Shown: piece after piece, positions 6,243 to 8,455 of the stretch | Position numbering within the stretch: the first letter of the stretch is position 1 | Layout: each line of letters begins with the position of its first letter | Assembly (NCBI GenBank): GCA_024244665.1 | Contig: JAAEOI010000507.1 | Coordinates: 1 to 8,455 of the forward strand | Length of the DNA: 8,455 nucleotides | Direction: 5' to 3' | Source of the DNA: Bacteroidota bacterium | Lineage (GTDB): Bacteria; Bacteroidota; Bacteroidia; Bacteroidales; GCA-2748055 | Translations under genes and position numbers: made by a program | The notes under the pieces: model-generated | Told to the model about the DNA's origin: nothing | The model's database searches: none | The model's input: only the letters and a program-made list of their open reading frames with translations

Positions 6243-8111
6243 ATGAAACACACTGCATTACATTTCAGGAGCACAATTTTATGTCTGGCAATAGCAACTA
6301 TTTTCTCAGCCGTTAATGCAAAAACCATTGTGGTTAACAACCAGATGGCAGGTGCCAGTGATGCAAATACGGGAACTTTTGCCCGGCCCCTTAGAACCAT
6401 TCAGGCCGCTGCCAAACTGGCCCAGGCCGGGGATACCATCCTGGTAAAAGCCGGTATCTACCGTGAAGAGGTCCAGCCTCCCCGCGGTGGTACCAGAGAT
6501 AAACCCATTACTTACCTGGCCGCGCCGGATGAAGATGTTTCTATCCGTGGTTCCGAGCAGATTTCCGGCTGGATCAACGAGGGAAACGGACTCTGGCTGG
6601 CAACCATCGACAACAAAATGTTTGATGGGTTTAATCCTTATACTACCAATGTCGCCGGCGCCTGGCTACATGGATCCGAAACCTCAGATAATACACTCAA
6701 GTACCACCTTGGCGATGTATATTGCAATGGAGAGGCTTTATATGAGGTTTTTTCCATCCCTGAATGTGAGGCCAGAGCTAACTCCTGGAGCACCGGACAG
6801 AAAAATGGCAAGACATTCATACGTGCCAATTTCGGCAATGCAAACCCCAATAGCGGTCAAACGGAAATCAATGTACGGGCCACCGCAATTTTCCCCGAAA
6901 TTACCGGGCTTAAATACATCATAATCGACGGCTTTGACATCCGCCATACGGCATCCCAATGGAGCGATATTTACAAACTGGAGGAGGGTGCCATCGGGAT
7001 GAAGTATGGCTATGGCTGGGTTATCCAGAACTGCACAATCACCAACTCCCGCAACAACGGCATCTCCATGGGGGTCACAGATGAGGTGTTCTTCTCCCAC
7101 ACCTTATCCCTTGGCGGTGATAACATTCCCCCTTATGGAAGTTTCGGATTCCATATCATCCGCAATAATGTGATAAAAAGGTGCGGTCAGTGCGCCATTT
7201 ACGGCTGTTACGGCGCGGTTGGAACAGTTATTGAGAATAATGAGATTACCGAGACCGTATACCGAAAGGAATGGCAGGGCCCGAACCAGGCGGATATTAA
7301 AATACTTTTTCCTATCGATGTCATCATTCGCCACAATAAATTCTACGGGCCCAATGGCCCCGGAAGGGCAATATGGCTGGATTGGGGTTCGCAAAATGCC
7401 CGGGTAACGGGGAATCTGATAATTGACAGGCGTGACGGGGTATTTACAGAGGTCAGTTTTGGCCCTACAATAATCGATAACAATATCTTTATCCGGTCCG
7501 GAGTCCGGGACTGGTCCGATGGAAACATATATGCCCACAATTTGTTTTACCAGAGCCCCATGTTCCATCTTATGGGAGAACCAAACCGGCCCTTTGTCCC
7601 TTATTATAAGCCCCACTCCACAGAACTGGCCGGCCGGGACGAAACCATGCTGCGTCACGAAAGATGGTATAACAATTTATTCATAGGCGGAAGCGCCGGG
7701 AAGATCCCGCAAAAGGTGAACGATACTACAGGGTTCCAGGTCAACAATAATGTTTACCTCGATGGCGCGCCTAAGTTTCCCTTTGAAGGCGATAAAAGCA
7801 TTGTCGGTGAGCTGAACTCGGAATTGGTATTTAATAACAAGGCGAACGCTGATTGGCTTTTTTTCAAGCTCGGAGAACAGGTTGCCGAAGGGCCCTATCC
7901 TCTGATAACCTCAAAGATGATAGGAAAAACACCCCTGCCCCGGGTGTTCATGGAGAATCCGGATGGAAGCCCTCTTGATATTACAAGCGACTATTTTGGC
8001 AATGCCATTAATCCGGAAAATGTAAAACCGGGTCCTTTTCAGAATATTGCTGGCGGGACCAACAAGTTTCCCGTATGGCCTCACCCCGAACGTGCAGCCG
8101 GGCAGCTGTAA
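6243..8111 (+). CDS. Secreted GH120-family beta-xylosidase-like protein (parallel beta-helix)
   Basis: The protein has 622 residues with a signal peptide: basic MKHTALHFR, hydrophobic STILCLAIATIFSAV, and a likely cut after VNA (26). An opening repeat PLRTIQAAAKLAQAGDTILV (49-68) and YREEVQPPRGGT (73-84) match the start of GH120 enzymes, followed by GSEQISGW, FNPY and LGDVYCNG. Many N-N-x-I turns (RNNVI, ENNEI, DNNIF) show a right-handed parallel beta-helix. The catalytic pair is visible: D380 in IWLDWGSQ and E403 in FTEVSFGP, 23 residues apart. This equals the spacing of the nucleophile Asp382 and acid/base Glu405 that I recall for Thermoanaerobacterium XylC. The expected role is release of xylose from xylo-oligosaccharides outside the cytoplasm or in the periplasm. 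A tail after about 480 is less conserved. AAAGAAG (6224-6234 region) may aid initiation. Confidence 0.85.
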   Translation: MKHTALHFRSTILCLAIATIFSAVNAKTIVVNNQMAGASDANTGTFARPLRTIQAAAKLAQAGDTILVKAGIYREEVQPPRGGTRDKPITYLAAPDEDVSIRGSEQISGWINEGNGLWLATIDNKMFDGFNPYTTNVAGAWLHGSETSDNTLKYHLGDVYCNGEALYEVFSIPECEARANSWSTGQKNGKTFIRANFGNANPNSGQTEINVRATAIFPEITGLKYIIIDGFDIRHTASQWSDIYKLEEGAIGMKYGYGWVIQNCTITNSRNNGISMGVTDEVFFSHTLSLGGDNIPPYGSFGFHIIRNNVIKRCGQCAIYGCYGAVGTVIENNEITETVYRKEWQGPNQADIKILFPIDVIIRHNKFYGPNGPGRAIWLDWGSQNARVTGNLIIDRRDGVFTEVSFGPTIIDNNIFIRSGVRDWSDGNIYAHNLFYQSPMFHLMGEPNRPFVPYYKPHSTELAGRDETMLRHERWYNNLFIGGSAGKIPQKVNDTTGFQVNNNVYLDGAPKFPFEGDKSIVGELNSELVFNNKANADWLFFKLGEQVAEGPYPLITSKMIGKTPLPRVFMENPDGSPLDITSDYFGNAINPENVKPGPFQNIAGGTNKFPVWPHPERAAGQL

Positions 8112-8160
8112 GGTCCCTGATACGGGCAGAAAGTTTTTAAAAGTTTACAATGGAGAAGAT

Positions 8161-8455
8161 ATGAGTAAGTGTCCTTCACAAATACAAACCGCCGAGGGCC
8201 TGGGAACAACCCATGGCATTGGTATTCCAAAGAAAATCTCTGCTAAAGAGCGGGAGGTATTACAGGCATTGGCCAGGAAGGTGGCGGAAATCGCTGCCCG
8301 TCCTGCAGAGCAGGAGAAAGCCAGGCTCTGGACCGCCCTGAACGTTCTGGAATCTGAACGCCCGCTTATATTTTGTGACCCGGAAAACGGCTGGAATGAG
8401 ATTATCACCCAGGACCAGATTCTCTTTAAATCTCCACTACTCAGGGTGTGGGAGA
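8161..8455 (+). CDS. Second URO-D superfamily protein, N-terminal part (runs off the window)
   Basis: The frame is open from the ATG at 8161 to the window end (98 codons), preceded by GGAGAAG (8152-8158) at a workable distance. A competing ATG at 8150 stops after four codons. The translation includes ISAKEREVLQALARKVAEIA (about 26-45), ARLWTALNVLESERPLIFCD (about 54-73) and GWNEIIT. This 'lWtaLNdLkp.RPlv....WnEi' pattern is the opening of a URO-D-related subfamily found in anaerobes. The part that would carry the zinc ligands lies outside the window, so function is unproven. It follows GH120 by 49 bases and should belong to the same operon. Confidence 0.65.
   Translation, partial: MSKCPSQIQTAEGLGTTHGIGIPKKISAKEREVLQALARKVAEIAARPAEQEKARLWTALNVLESERPLIFCDPENGWNEIITQDQILFKSPLLRVWE

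Noticed and set aside
6195..8125. CCCTGAT just after the stops of both 6194 and 8111 genes
   Set aside because: The match is seven bases with no hairpin or context; chance is likely. No convincing rho-independent terminator was seen at either place.

Overview
The window looks like an accessory carbohydrate-utilisation region from an anaerobic, probably Bacteroidota-like genome. The taxon is an inference. It rests on the gene families present (GH120, a DUF4143-type ATPase, a cupin AraC regulator, VapBC) and on one Bacteroidota-style -33/-7 promoter ahead of vapB. PVC-group bacteria such as Lentisphaerota or Kiritimatiellota carry similar gene sets and cannot be excluded.

Layout. (1) Bases 2-1582 (+): the 3' part of a secreted-type glycoside-hydrolase-like protein, a GH71/GH99-like barrel with a GWNEW motif and a C-terminal CBM9-like domain. 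(2) Bases 1593-2206 (-): a VapBC toxin-antitoxin pair, converging on the hydrolase with only 10 bases between, with its own palindromic operator and promoter at 2229-2265. (3) Bases 2327-3277 (-): a cupin/AraC-family regulator. (4) Bases 3270-4613 (-): an AT-rich AAA ATPase/DUF4143 gene whose stop overlaps the araC start by 8 bases. (5) Bases 4614-5051: a complex non-coding stretch with helically phased AATCACA/TGTGA half-sites and a relic of the first codons of araC. (6) Bases 5052-8455 (+): an apparent operon of a uroporphyrinogen-decarboxylase/MtaA-like protein, a signal-peptide-bearing GH120 beta-xylosidase-like protein, and the start of a second URO-D-superfamily protein.

The most striking structural feature is a 122-base direct repeat (3202-3323 and 4852-4973, offset exactly 1650) that flanks the ATPase gene. 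Both copies carry the araC leader and first codons. The simplest reading is that araC was once divergent from, and next to, the 5052 operon, as expected for a sugar-responsive regulator. The ATPase cassette then came to lie between them, leaving a 37-codon araC stub at the old position and giving the ATPase a C-terminal tail encoded by the old araC leader.

Functionally, the right half pairs a predicted exported xylosidase with two predicted cytoplasmic URO-D-fold proteins. The first of these keeps an H-x-C...C set resembling the zinc site of MtaA/MtbA-type methyltransferases. Co-location with a xylan-type hydrolase and an AraC regulator raises the possibility that methylated glycans or their methyl groups are processed here. 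That is a hypothesis: no corrinoid protein or other methyltransferase partner lies inside the window.
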